From Eucommia ulmoides (lineage: Eukaryota; Streptophyta; Magnoliopsida; Garryales; Eucommiaceae), in assembly GCA_016647705.1 (NCBI GenBank), contig CM028333.1, positions 14,405,616-14,469,615 on the forward strand: DNA of 64,000 bases. Reading direction: 5' to 3'. Below are positions 11,871-22,846 of this stretch, piece after piece (position 1 is the first letter of the stretch; every line of letters begins with the position of its first letter). The notes below the pieces were generated by a model. That model was not told the origin of the DNA and searched no databases. It saw only the letters and a list, made by a program, of their open reading frames with translations. Both the position numbers and the translations under genes were made by a program.

Positions 11871-13637
11871 CTCAAAACATCATGAGGGAAATAGGAGACA
11901 CGCAAGGCTCATCCATATATAGAAACGACCATGAGGAACCGAATGCAAGTGGGAAGACTTTGGGGGTACCTTATGAAGATGATTTAAAATAGGATAAGGC
12001 TCAAGAATTGTTTGTTGATGAAAAATCAGAAGATGATTTTTAGTTCTCACCTCTTGAAATCCAATTGGAGTTGCCACCGCCGATCATTGAAAGCCACCAT
12101 GAGGAATCTTTCACAAGTGGGAGAAACTTGGGTATGTGAGATGATGATGATTCTAATGAGGAAGAAACCCAAGAGTTGATCAACGATGAAAAATCACAAG
12201 ATAACACTTATGATTCTCAACCTTTGGAGATCCATGTTGTGATACCAACACCGATCAAACAAGAACACATCTATGAGGATCCGATGTGACTCACCTATCA
12301 TCCTCCACTTTCAGCACCGTTCATTTAGGCTAACCAAACACATGACATGGAGCCGAGTCACATTGAGAGCATGTGTTGATTAATGCCATATTTCGTCAAG
12401 CTTGAGGGCGTTCTGACCATATGTTGTGTTATATGACACATATTATGGGCGGAAGCCGCTCTTTGATGAACCCTTCTCCGTGTCAAGATGAGGACATTAA
12501 ACCAAGCGCTTCTTGGGAGGCAACCCAAGTTTTCAAATAATAGGGCCTATAGATGCATGCTATGGGAGAAAAGACCCATATCGGTTACCTTGCCTGGAGC
12601 ATCATCGCCAACCGAAGTAGGAGATAAGACTTCAATGTATCACCTCCCAGGTACATGTTCTAAACCCCCTTCATCACAGTACTACATGCCATATGTTAAG
12701 ATTGATGTTGGGTCACTGTGGACATTGCCCATTCTAAGTTTGAGGGGATGTTTTGTTTGTTTTCTTGTTTGATGTCTTTTTGTTTGTTAAGTAGTTAAGT
12801 TTAATAGTTGTTAATTGTTGTGTTAGTTTAAGTTTAATTGTTGCTTAGTTAATTTCATGCATGATTGTTTAGTTTAGTATAAGTATGTTTGCGTTTGTAA
12901 CTGTTGTTTTTGTGTGCTAAGTTTTGGGGTTCTTCTTGACCATTACTCGATGATGATACTATCCCCTAATTGTTTATCGAGGTTAAGCGTAATGCCCATT
13001 CATATGTGTTCTGTATGCTTGATATCTCGTTTTGGTAAAAGTCAGTGTGGATCCTAATTTGCATGAGCACGTAGACTCAATGTACTAGCTATTGAATTGA
13101 TTTAATGCCAATTATCCAGTAGCCAAATTCATGACAAATTTAAGGGATTCTAGAACCTGATTGGGGAAAATTCAAGATAACATACTAGGCGAGGTAGTTC
13201 AGGAGATATGATTTAGACATTCATTTTGATCGCTTAAGTCATTAAAGTCTACAATGCAAAATGATTTACCCCTTGTTACCCTATCGAAACCTTTTAGCCG
13301 TTTCAATTCTGAACACGCATGAAATACCCTGGCAATTTAAATTTTTTCCAAGCCATTGTCTCTATACCTAAGGCATGAGTCTAGTTTGTATCAATGTCGC
13401 ATTTGTTTACGCTAATTGAAGAGAGTGATTGAGTTTTGGGTGAACTTTTGATTGATTCAGTTTTGGTCGAACTTTTGATTGGTTCAGTATTCGAGTACTC
13501 ACACGTGGTTGTTTTTAGTTCATTTGATTTTTTCTTCTTTACTATTTGTGTTCGTTAATTCGTTATGGTAGTTTATTTTCTTGTGTGAGTATTTTTGTTT
13601 GAGCACTAGCAAAATTTTAAGTTTGGGGGTATTTAAT
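11871..13637 (+). other. Internal non-coding part of the non-autonomous element
   Basis: Frames are short and broken; no pol domain is recognised. The segment around 12465-12530 (ATGAGGACATTAAACCAAGC, ACGCTTCTTGGGAGGCAACCC-like) resembles the untranslated 3' region of Athila/Tat elements. The polypurine tract AAGTTTGGGGGT lies at 13619-13630. Confidence 0.5.
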
Positions 13638-14988
13638 TGATTAATTTTATCTATATATTTATAATCCTAATTTGATATTTTCAAGTGTTCTATTAGTGTT
13701 TTAATTCATTTTTATTTGTTTTTATTCAAATCAGGTGTTATGGAAGAAACGGTGCAAAATATGTGAAAGTGTTGTAACTTCAAAACCCTTTTTAACCATG
13801 ATTTGATCCGATTTTGAAAACGTTCAAAACATGGAAGTTGTCTATATACATATTATATTTTCATAGGTTTTTTAATCAATCCAATTTGATTTTATACAAG
13901 AACGTTACGGCAAAAATACGAATCAGGCGTCGGCACTATCCATAACTCGCTGCAGTGCCCTCCCGTTAAAGCGTTTATGCCCTCTGCTCGCTACAGCGCC
14001 CAAACACAAGCTGGACACATGTTTTCTAGATTTGTTTTAGGATATTTTGATATTCTATTTGTATCCACTCATTCCTACATGGCCTAGAACGTTTTTTGGA
14101 GCCCTTCAATCATCCAAGCAAGAGAAAATCATCAATTGAAGAAGAGAAAACGAGATCGGAGCTAACTTTACGAAAGTGAAATCATCCACTCTTCAGATTT
14201 GGATATTCTCATTTGTTTCTCTGTTTCATTCTAAAATTTTGTTGGTTGTTTGATTGTGTATATCTCATTTTTAGTTGAATATTTGGTTATGGTCATGTGT
14301 AGCTAAATGTTTATTATCTAGGAATTGATGTAGTTCACAAATATTATATTTGAGTAAATCTTTATTTCGTTAATGGTTGTTCATCCCTATTCGATTGTAT
14401 TTACCGTTTTATTACTTCCATAGTATGCTTGTTATTATATTGTGGTTGATCTGAGAATAAGGGTTTTGACACTCGAGAGAGGTAACCCTGGATTTGGACT
14501 AGGGTTAAAACACAACACAACGTTCTAATGTTTCGGGAGATTATTAGAATGTGTGCAATCCGTGAGGTTGGGGCAAGACTCATGTTATCATTTAGTCACT
14601 TGATAGGGATATTGGTGTTAACGTGGTTACATATTCACTCACTTTACACTCAGGAGAGGTAGTGAGTGAGTTTTAGACACCTACATTGTTGAATAGATTG
14701 ATAACCGGTAATGTAAACTAGACTAAATCAAACACGTATAAGTGAACGAAGTTAATCCCTAGATAATCCATTCCTATAGAATTTATTCCAAGTATTTTAG
14801 TTTAATTTTATATTTTTACAAAAACCCCAAATTGGATCGTTTAGATAAAGTTAAGTTACGATAATCACGGTAATTAGCGACGATCTAAACCAATCCCTGT
14901 GGATATGACAACCCTATTCTTCCTATACTATTAAAACTTTACCTCGTGTACTTGCGAGTAATTCAAAGCGCATTAAAATGTCGTGACA
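13638..14988 (+). repeat. Right LTR of the non-autonomous gypsy-type element
   Basis: Second copy of the 9957-11333 repeat. It ends GTCGTGACA where the left copy ends ATCGCAACA. Visible differences are mostly C/T or A/G changes and small indels, including loss of about 20 bp near 13940. Confidence 0.8.
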
Positions 14989-15095
14989 ACCTTATTTTTG
15001 GAGTCATAAATTTACTTAGGCATTGTTTAGTTGATTTGTAAAAATTCGATGACCTAGCACACCAATTAAATCAATTCTAGGTAGCGACTTATTTC
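14989..15095 (+). repeat. Old LTR fragment, right part
   Basis: Continues the LTR-type block broken at 9956: CTAGCACACCAATTAAATCA then TCAATTCTAGGTAGCGACTT. Joining 9956 to 14989 restores the order of motifs seen in plant gypsy LTR ends, which marks the uninterrupted target. Confidence 0.45.
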
Positions 15096-17520
15096 TTTAA
15101 AAAAGCAGCCTAAGTACTTTTCTGAGAAAATTGGCGCTTTAAAAATATCATTCTTTTTATACTTTACTATCTTATTTACTTTAACTTTTCAAAAATAGAG
15201 TGCATCAACTGGTTACTCTGTTGAGGATAATTAAAGGGTCGAGCCTAAAAATATCCAAAGAAGTCCAAATAATCAAAGTTCAAATGTTATATTTTGTTTT
15301 GTTGTCTTTTTCTTCCATTTTGTAAATAAGTGTGAGTTGTAATGAGTTTTCTTTTTGTACATATATATATTTCCTCATTTCCCATATTTTTTCTAGTACA
15401 TATATCTTTTTTTTTCCTCCCTGTATTATTGTTATGTTGCACACTCTTCCAAGGCTCAATCACAATTGCATTGCATCCACATTGTCCCAAATGATAATAC
15501 CCTTTAGGAATAGATAGAGGTTGATAATAGGGACAAGGTCATGCTGGTTTATCAGCCAAGATGGTTGTACCTACAGGACACCGGAGGTGTGAAAATCTGG
15601 AAACCAATTCCTTACTATGATTACAGTAGTGAGCCTCATATTGTTATCTAAGCCTAAGTGTTGCCCAAATCCCATAGTAGACACTTGATTAAAGAAATTG
15701 GAAGAGGATTTTACATGTTATGCATAAATGGACGTTGTTTTCAGGAAACCCTAGACTAAATAAGTTTAAACTTTCTAATATTGGAGAGTAATCAACTGAC
15801 AAAAGAATTTTCATAAGTCTCATCCAACATGATCGCAATAATATGTTAAATTCCTTTAGTTTGGACTATAATTTTAAGACGAATGGAAATTCTTTTGCCC
15901 AATTGCTTTGTTTGTCTGAATAGTTACCACTAGCATTGGAAGCCTCAAATTTGAATGGATCTTAGGTCCCGTTTAATTCACATGGACCAACAAGTCGACC
16001 TAATTTAAATTATCTGAAGGAAATTTGGTCATCCAAGATTAAATAAAAAAAAAATACCAGAAATGTTTCATGACTTCCCTCCAAAATGAGATAAAATGGT
16101 CATAAATGAAAAATCATATTGGCCCAAATTAAGTGGTACTCCTATAGTTCGCCAAACTCAAAATCCACAATGTAAACCATACCTGTCGAAATTTCTCCCA
16201 AACACCCAACTCAATACCTTAAATTACCTACTTGACCCATGTTCCCAAATCAAGTGGTGCCCCTGCAATTTCACCAAAATCAAAATCATACCCCACCCCT
16301 AATACCTTGAATTATGGATCTTAAATACCCATGTTGCTCTGATAACCCAAATTTTCCCATCTACCGTCTTATGATACCATCCTATCCACACCAAATGACC
16401 ATAAATACTCAGTATCCTATATTCCAATTAAATTTAGTTGACCAACGAAGGAATTTTAACCAAAGCTGCCTAGGATGAAACTTTTATTTCTCGTAAACTT
16501 TAGGAAGACACCCTCCTATTATAAGTCAAAGCCTGACTCTAAGGGTACCATTTGTGAACTTGTTTTATATCCTTTTGGTGTGCTAACATTTTATGGGAAA
16601 TTTTTAAAAATTCACCTCTCCATCTAATTAGCCTTCAGGATGATAAAGAACTTGCTTTGTGGACAGCTTGAAACTTTCAATATGTGCTACTGTGTTTCCA
16701 AAAGTATGTCTTAAATGTTTAATGTTTACTTTTTAAAATATTTCAAATTGTTTGTGTCTGATCTATGTGTTGAAAACAAACTTGATATGATGAATATGAT
16801 TTCAATGCTAATAGAGACTGTGACTAGAGAGAAAATAAAACAAGATGACTCGTCTTAGGTAGAGACTTGAAAATGAGTGTAAAAAAACCTAAGCATCTCT
16901 CAATATAAATTTCTAAACTACACCCATGATCAAAAATCTATTTTCTTAAAGCCTTGGATTTACGTCTCTAACCAATAACATGAGAACAAAATGCATGGAA
17001 GAAAATATTTCACCCTCATCAACTAGGAATGTGCGTTTCCCTATGGTCTACTAGATTACCATAAATGGCGTTGTACTTCCTGTCAATACCAATTTCTACC
17101 TCATCCATTTCAAACCCAAAACAATAGTCAGAGTAGAGATTGAGTCCAAGATCCAACAACTAAGCAATCCATCATAAAGTAAAGTCATCACTCACAAATA
17201 CATGTTCAATGGCTAGGCAATCCATCATAAAGCAAAGTCATCATCCAAAAAGACCTATTCCACAACTTGGTAATATGTCATCAAGCAAAACCATCATCCC
17301 GAAAAATATTTTTGATGTCGATAGATTTGTCCGCCATCTATAATATCAAAAAGATGCTTCCATGAAAAATGATTAAAAAAAAAAAAAAAAGATTAGTTGA
17401 TGGCTAATTCGAATATTAAACCATAGGGGTGTTTCAACACCGACTGCTTTGGGCCAAGTAGAGAAGGATGATTTTTCAAAGTTTACTGCATGGATTACTT
17501 AGGACGCCACAATTCTATTG
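15096..17520. other. Intergenic DNA, no gene recognised
   Basis: No coding sequence that I recognise. 16100-16310 has two loosely repeated blocks containing 'AAGTGGTRCYCCT'. 17158-17290 is an imperfect three-copy tandem repeat (see separate entry). Confidence 0.5.
17158..17290 (+). repeat. Imperfect tandem repeat, about 57-bp unit
   Basis: The block CAATCCATCATAAAGYAAAG followed by TCATC occurs at about 17165 and 17219, with a weaker third copy (TATGTCATCAAGCAAAACCATC) near 17275. Non-coding. Confidence 0.6.
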
Positions 17521-18815
17521 GAAAAAATACCAAATAGTCTAGTTAAATCACAAAATCTACAAGATAGTCCCACAACTTTTTTTTGCGCCTAATAGTCCTA
17601 TAAAAAAAGCTAGTTTGCACCAAATAGTTCTAAATATTTTGAATTGACGATTTAACCTTCTATGTTGATTGTTATGCTCCCAGAATGGACAACGATTTTT
17701 CTGTTGGAAAATCCGTGATGGTGAAATCGTGGAAACAGGGCTGGAGCGATGAAGATGGCTAGATTTGGGTGACGATGGCAATGGCGATCGAGCAGCAGTG
17801 GTGACGGCAAAGCACAATGTGACGGAGAGTGACTCGGAGAGGGATCTGGGCACGATCGATTGAACAAGGGTCTGGGCATGAACAACCACCCCCAATAATC
17901 GTTGTGGGATTTGAGAGAACTGACGAACGAAGCTCAAGAAGTTGTTGTGTTTGAAGTATTTCGGAAGAAAATCCTTGGAGAATTCGATTGGATTCCAGAC
18001 GATAAAGGTCGATCTGTCTTCATTCCACGAGATTATGTCGGCGATCGAACGGTGGTCGATCGTGGTGGCTTTATGTTCAAGGGTTTGTTTTTTGTACCCA
18101 TTGATTTCAATCTTCGACGACTGTTCGGTGTGGATGTAGACGATTAGGGTTTTTCCGAGGCAACTCTTCTCCATCTTCTTCTATATTGACACGTTATTGA
18201 AAAACATGATTACAAATGAAGGTTATATGTATTCATTTATGGATCGATATGTGTCTCTATTTTCTAGGATTTTGCATTGATTTTGTTGATTTGTTTGGAT
18301 TAATTTAGTTGGATTAAATGGTGAATTTGATATATATAGGGTTCATTTGGTTGAATTGATTTGATTTGTATTGGTAAAAATCAAGTATATGAATGTTGAG
18401 AAAGAATTATCAATTTGAATGAAAAAATTGGAATATAACATGATCTAGTGTTATATTCAACATGAGATATTGCTTAATATAATAAGATGGCTAGTGGCCC
18501 CGAATTCCTCGCCCTAAACAAATGTAAGAGAGAGAGGGAGAGAAAAAAAAAAAAAGACTTGGTCTATGCATCTGGTAGTGTAGAGCTTATGTTGGATATA
18601 TTGTATGGTTATTTTGGTGGGATGTAATGGGTACGACAACTTGATAGAATTTGAACGGTAGTGAAAGTAGAATATAACACGAACTCGTGTTAGAATATAA
18701 CATGAAGGGTAAAATCGTCACAAAAAGATAAAATGACTATTTTATAATATGTGTTTAAAAAATGTGTATTTGGTAGTTGTATTCTTATATCAGAACTTCT
18801 TGGTAACTAAACCTA
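17521..18815 (-). mobile_element. Pack-MULE-like element carrying an HSF gene fragment
   Basis: Both ends, read inward, carry TACCAA(A/G)(T/A)AG and further ACCAAATA motifs, and both reach a GACGATTT(A/T)ACC(C)TTC-ATGTT block about 130 bp in (17646-17665; complement at 18701-18720). Long, loosely conserved inverted ends of this kind, with repeated ACCAAATAG, are characteristic of plant MULEs. Between them lies a host-gene fragment and no transposase. A 9-bp target duplication was not clear, so the exact ends and the class are inferred. Confidence 0.45.
17557..18174 (-). pseudogene. Heat-shock factor (class B-like) DNA-binding-domain fragment
   Basis: A 205-residue open frame. Residues 46-85 (18039-17920) read [16 protein letters not shown], then [15 protein letters not shown], which is the winged-helix DNA-binding domain of plant HSFs including the recognition-helix HNNF-x-SFVRQ. 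HSFs bind heat-shock elements in the nucleus. The N-terminal PFLxKTY strand is scrambled, and the frame leaves the domain right after FVRQ, next to the family's conserved intron position, running into unrelated serine-rich sequence. The domain is therefore incomplete and the frame is probably captured exon plus intron sequence. A functional HSF is unlikely. Confidence 0.7.
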
Positions 18816-19382
18816 TTTTATTTGAACTTTAAGCAACCCCCAAAGAATATCAAGTACATATTCAAGCACCTGTTAACACTTAACCACTCCACTTATGGTG
18901 GTTCTAGTATCTTACACGTCTCTATGCCTTCCTAAATGGTACATGACTCTTCTTAGAGAGTACAGTAAACACAGAAGCAGAGAAAAAGAACCCATGTGTG
19001 GTCAAGTTATATGCACTGTGATTGGCCAAAATCCTCTCACTCCATTTTCTCTCTCTTCCATCTCCTGTTTCTCCTTTTTGCAAGCTTTTTCATCAGCAAG
19101 AGAGGAAAAAAAAAAAAAAAAAAGACCTTTGCCTCAACTCAACCTTACCTTCTCAAGGTGGGGGGTCAATATTGAAGGACAATGAAAAGCAGAAGAAAGT
19201 TCAGAGAAGAGGAAAAATATTAAAAAGAAAGCTTAAAGCTCAAAAGAAAGCTGATTTTCACAAAGCAAACTGCCCTTCTTCTTTTCTCTCTCTCCTCTCT
19301 CTCTACTCTCTCTCCCCTCAATACTTTGATTTAATCTATAAGAAACAAGTCTTAGCAAACCCACTAGAGTTTTCAACCCCTC
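18816..19382 (+). promoter_or_regulatory. Promoter and 5' leader region of the IDD gene
   Basis: Sits between the upstream transposon and the IDD start codon. A reverse CCAAT motif (GATTGGCC) lies at 19020-19027. From about 19030 the strand becomes CT-rich (CTCTCTCTTCCATCTCC, and CTCTCTC blocks at 19286-19318), a usual feature of plant 5' leaders. No clear TATA box is placed. The transcription start is unknown. Confidence 0.5.
19182..19223 (+). other. Possible short upstream ORF in the IDD leader
   Basis: ATG at 19182 opens a 13-codon frame (MKSRRKFREEEKY) that stops at 19223, 160 bp before the main start. If the transcript starts upstream it could lower translation of the IDD protein. No conservation evidence is available. 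Confidence 0.3.
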
Positions 19383-19645
19383 ATGTTAGAGAACAACTCC
19401 CTCTCAGCTGGTCCATCTTCTTCTTCTCCTCCCGATCATGCCCTCCTGGAAAATGGCGTCCCCAGCAAGAGAAAACGCCGACCCGCCGGCACTCCAGGTA
19501 TCTCAAGAACAACCCATCTCTAAGGGCCTGTTTGGATATTTCAAATCGCGATTTAAATTTTGAAAATATATTTTTTTTCTTTTATGCTTTTAATCCCTCT
19601 TCAAACCTGGGTATATCCATATCATTCAAATTATAGGGTTTCTCT

Positions 19646-19676
<31 letters not shown>

Positions 19677-19808
19677 ATACTCGTTTAGACCTTGAAATTA
19701 CAATCATAACTCTTGTAACGATCAGCCAAACGGGTCCTTAATACAAATAAACCCGATTCAATTCTTCATTTTTTATCATTTTTTTAATTAAAAAAATATT
19801 ATATATAT

Positions 19809-19840
<32 letters not shown>

Positions 19841-22427
19841 ATATATTATATTAGATCCTGATGCGGAGGTGGTATCCCTATCGCCGAAGACCCTATTGGA
19901 ATCGGACCGTTACGTATGCGAGATCTGCAACCAGGGGTTCCAGCGGGACCAGAACCTGCAGATGCACCGGCGGCGGCACAAGGTGCCGTGGAAGCTACTG
20001 AAGAGGGAGTCGCCGGAGGTGAGAAAACGTGTGTTCGTGTGCCCCGACCCGGGTTGCCTCCACCACGACCCGAGTCACGCGCTGGGGGATTTGGTGGGGA
20101 TAAAGAAACACTACCGGAGGAAACACAGCGACAAGAAGCAATGGGTGTGCGAGAGGTGCTCCAAAGGCTACGCCGTCCAGTCCGACTACAAGGCCCACCT
20201 CAAGACATGCGGCACACGCGGCCACTCCTGCGACTGCGGCAGGGTTTTCTCCAGGTAACTCAATGTATAATATAATAAATAAAGGTATAATTGGAACTTG
20301 GGAGAAAAGAAAAAAAAAATTGATTATTTCTTTAATTTTTTTTTAAATTTAAATAAATTTAAATCCACATACAACTATCGACCTCATCAAGGAGGCTTTA
20401 TCTTATACTGATTACTATTGTTTAGTAATCCAAGATTAGTGGTCTAGTTTATCTAATGTGCTTTCTTAGTGGGAAATCTAGCGTTCAAAAGCTCTCTCCC
20501 AATTATTTGTACCAAAAGAAACAGTTTGCTAGTCTTTACCCTTGTCGAAAAATATTATTACGACTTAATTTTAATTCTATAAAATAGTAGGATTAATTTG
20601 ATCTAAACGTTTGTCTTTTGATCTGACGGTACTCTTTATGAGTGTCGTAACTTATTGTATAGATTATAATGTTTAAGGTGACGTTGCTTTGTTTAGTGTT
20701 TCTGTTCTTGAATTTTTGTTTCTGCTTCTTTAAATGGACTTTTTGTTTTTGGGTTATTTCAGACTAGTTCTTTCAGAACAGAAACATAAATTTAAGATTA
20801 CAAGAGCACTTAAATTAAATAATTAGCCCCAAATTTATTAAAGCTTTGATTTCTAGAAAACTGAGAACAGAAAAGAAAAATGAAACTGAAAAAGTACGTT
20901 CATGTTTTGCTTTCAAATTTTAAGATCAAATTTTGGGAAAGAAAATGGAATTATGAAAAGAAATTAGTATAGACCTTCCGGAAAAAATTATTGATTTTCT
21001 TTTGACCCATTATAAATTCTAGGGCTTTTTATCATGATTGATTACTGTTAACGTTTGTAATTCAGTATTCATTTCATCCACTCGGTACAATAATTTTTTT
21101 TAGAAGTATAATTATGTCAAAAATTTGAAGTCACTGAACTCCCTAGAAATTCTCTGTGTTGCATCCCAATTTATTTTTTTTTAAAAAAAAAAAAATCAAA
21201 GTTACCCATAAAAATTATTATAATTTTTTACATAAAAAAAAAAATTAAAATTTATAGTGATTTTTATATGATATAGTAATTTTGAATTTTTAAATTAATT
21301 TAACGTGTGAATTATATGTAAAAAAAAATAATAATAATTTCTTGGATTGTACAATGGCCATTAAAAAATTTTAAAATTTTACTTTTTTTTTTTTTTATTT
21401 TTTTTCTTTTTTTTTTTTTTTTATTGGTTAGGCATGTGGTGTCCTAACAAGTATTGGAAGAATATTTTTGTGACTTTGAGACAAGCCAATAGAAGTACAA
21501 GCTCAGTTCATTGATTTCTTAACAAAATTATCATTAATTGTTAACGTTGTCGTAATCAAATATTGCGCCGTCTCCATGTTGATTTCATCATTTTTCTTAT
21601 TTTTTTAATAATTAATTAATTATTTTTTAGTTGGTAACCCTACATGAAGAAGAAGCTTCTCCATGTTGATTTCAATATCATTTATTTATTTTTATTTTTG
21701 TTTTTTCAGAGTAGAGAGTTTCATTGAGCACCAAGACGCTTGTACGGTCCAACGGGTCCGGCCCAATCTACAAGCAAATCAGCCCGTTGCCTGCTCGTCT
21801 CGTACCGCTTCAAGCACAAGCCCAACAAGCGACACCAACTTCGGGCTTGCTCCTTTTCGCGGGCTTCAAATCCACTCTGGGTCTGTTTTTCCACGGCCCC
21901 TGGAAACCACCGCTGCCCCCACTACTGATCACAACTTGGAGCTCCAGCTCCTGCCCTCGTCGTACGTAAACCACGACGAAAATCAAGAGACGACCTGTTT
22001 GAAACTAACAATCGGGTCATCTACTAGAGAGTCACCCCTATCAAATGCCTTGAAATTGAATGGCCCGCGGGCCTCCAAGGAAGTCCTGCATGAACAAAGT
22101 TTGAGGCAAGCCCTAGGGGAGAAAGCAATGGTGGACGAGGCGAGGGGACAGGCCAGGCGACAGATTGAGTTGGCGGAGATTGAGCTGGCGAACGCGAAGA
22201 GGATCAGGCGGCAGGCCCAGGCAGAGTTGCAGAAGGCCCAAATCCTAAAAGAGCAAGCAACTAAGAAGATAAATGCCATTGTCTCAGAGATCACCTGTCT
22301 AGCTTGTAGGAGAAAGTTTCAAGCGATGGGCCCGCGCCTTGGCCCGGGCCAAGGGCCCGTCGACGATCAAAGTTCGCTAGCTATGAGTTACGTGTCGTCG
22401 GTCATAACCGAAGGGGAGGGAGAATAG
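19383..22427 (+). CDS. SGR5/IDD15-like: INDETERMINATE-DOMAIN C2H2 zinc-finger transcription factor, IDD14/15/16 (SGR5) clade
   Basis: Three exons: 19383-19497, 19855-20254, 21710-22427; introns are GT-AG; total 1233 nt, 410 residues. The start is the first ATG of the frame in the CT-rich leader. Residues 29-38 are the basic K-R-K-R-R-P-A-G-T-P nuclear-localisation/IDD signature. The ID domain follows: ZF1 C60/C63/H76/H80, ZF2 C101/C106/H124/H129, ZF3 (CCHC) C137/C140/H153/C157, ZF4 (CCHC) C164/C166/H179/C183. NLELQLLP (247-254) is EAR-like. Residues 302-365 form a charged, Ala-rich predicted coiled coil ending in I-T-C-x-x-C-x-x-x-F-Q (366-376), the C-terminal signature of IDD14/15/16. In Arabidopsis this clade acts in gravitropism, auxin and starch-related regulation. 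Which of the three it matches is unresolved. All zinc ligands are intact and no break is seen. Confidence 0.92.
19498..19854 (+). other. IDD intron 1 with complementary dinucleotide repeats
   Basis: GT-AG intron of 357 nt splitting codon 39 after its first base, inside the IDD signature. It contains (AC)n(AT)n at about 19646-19677 and (AT)n(GT)n at about 19799-19842. The two are reverse complements and could pair in the RNA around a loop of about 120 nt. Confidence 0.85.
20255..21709 (+). other. IDD intron 2
   Basis: GT-AG intron of 1455 nt that splits Arg172 (AG|A) inside zinc finger 4. It contains a SINE-like repeat (20437-20522) and long T/A runs (21177-21194, 21382-21422). The 3' splice site follows a T-rich tract (TTTTGTTTTTTCAG). 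Confidence 0.85.
20437..20522 (+). repeat. Short tRNA-like SINE fragment in IDD intron 2
   Basis: TAGTGGTCTAGTTTATC (box-A-like), then TTTCTTAGTGGGAAATCTAG, GCGTTCAAAAGCTC (box-B-like) and CTCTCCCAATT, ending GTACCAAAAGAAA. This order matches short tRNA-related repeats seen widely in dicot genomes. No target duplication was found. Confidence 0.4.
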
Positions 22428-22836
22428 TGAGAGAAGCAAACATATTTTGATATTCATGTTTTGTTTTTAGCAAAATCTAAGGCTTTCTGCTGAGGTATTA
22501 ATTAATTTTGTTTGTATATCTTTTTTTAAGCTTATATGAATGTGGGTGTTATGGCATTCTTGTGTAAAGATTTTGACTAATTCACGTTGTATATTTTATT
22601 TTTTACTTTTTCGTTGAGTATTTATATCACTGTAAATTAATTTTCAACTCACATAATGTGCAAGTTAAAAATATATATATATATATTAATAATTTTTTTT
22701 ACTTACACAGTAAGAACTCACCTTTTTTTTTTATTATTATTATTATTATTTCAATAGTAATAGTATGTATTTTAAGATAAAATTAGAATTGTAAATAGAT
22801 ACGTTGCATTTTTTTCTTTAAATTTTTTGATATATT
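22428..22836 (+). other. 3' flank/UTR of the IDD gene
   Basis: T-rich and AT-rich sequence after the stop codon, with an (AT)n tract at 22671-22687 and a (TTA)n tract at 22732-22750. No polyadenylation signal can be placed with confidence. Confidence 0.4.
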
Positions 22837-22846
22837 ATTTTTTTAA

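Larger units (their letters stand above)
9957..14988 (+). mobile_element. Non-autonomous LTR retrotransposon (TR-GAG/LARD-like)
   Basis: Two direct terminal repeats (9957-11333 and 13638-14988) enclose 2.3 kb. A degenerate primer-binding site (AGAGCCTTTACCGGGGATTG, 11341-11360) resembles the TGGCGCC-type site of Athila/Tat gypsy elements. A polypurine tract, AAGTTTGGGGGT, sits at 13619-13630 just before the second LTR. Flanks ACCAT (9952-9956) and ACCTT (14989-14993) are a likely 5-bp target duplication with one change. Between the LTRs I see only a gag-like segment and no protease, RT or integrase, so movement would need another element's enzymes. Confidence 0.75.

Noticed and set aside
17902..18147. 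Plus-strand open frame opposite the HSF fragment
   Set aside because: It is the reverse complement of the recognisable HSF domain and has no match of its own.
19022..19636. 204-residue open frame on the plus strand over the IDD leader
   Set aside because: It has no ATG start, crosses the IDD exon 1 donor and the intron, and is in a different frame from the zinc-finger protein. It comes from CT/A-rich sequence.
19995..20225. Antisense open frame opposite the IDD zinc fingers
   Set aside because: Shadow of the GC-rich zinc-finger exon; no family match and no separate start context.
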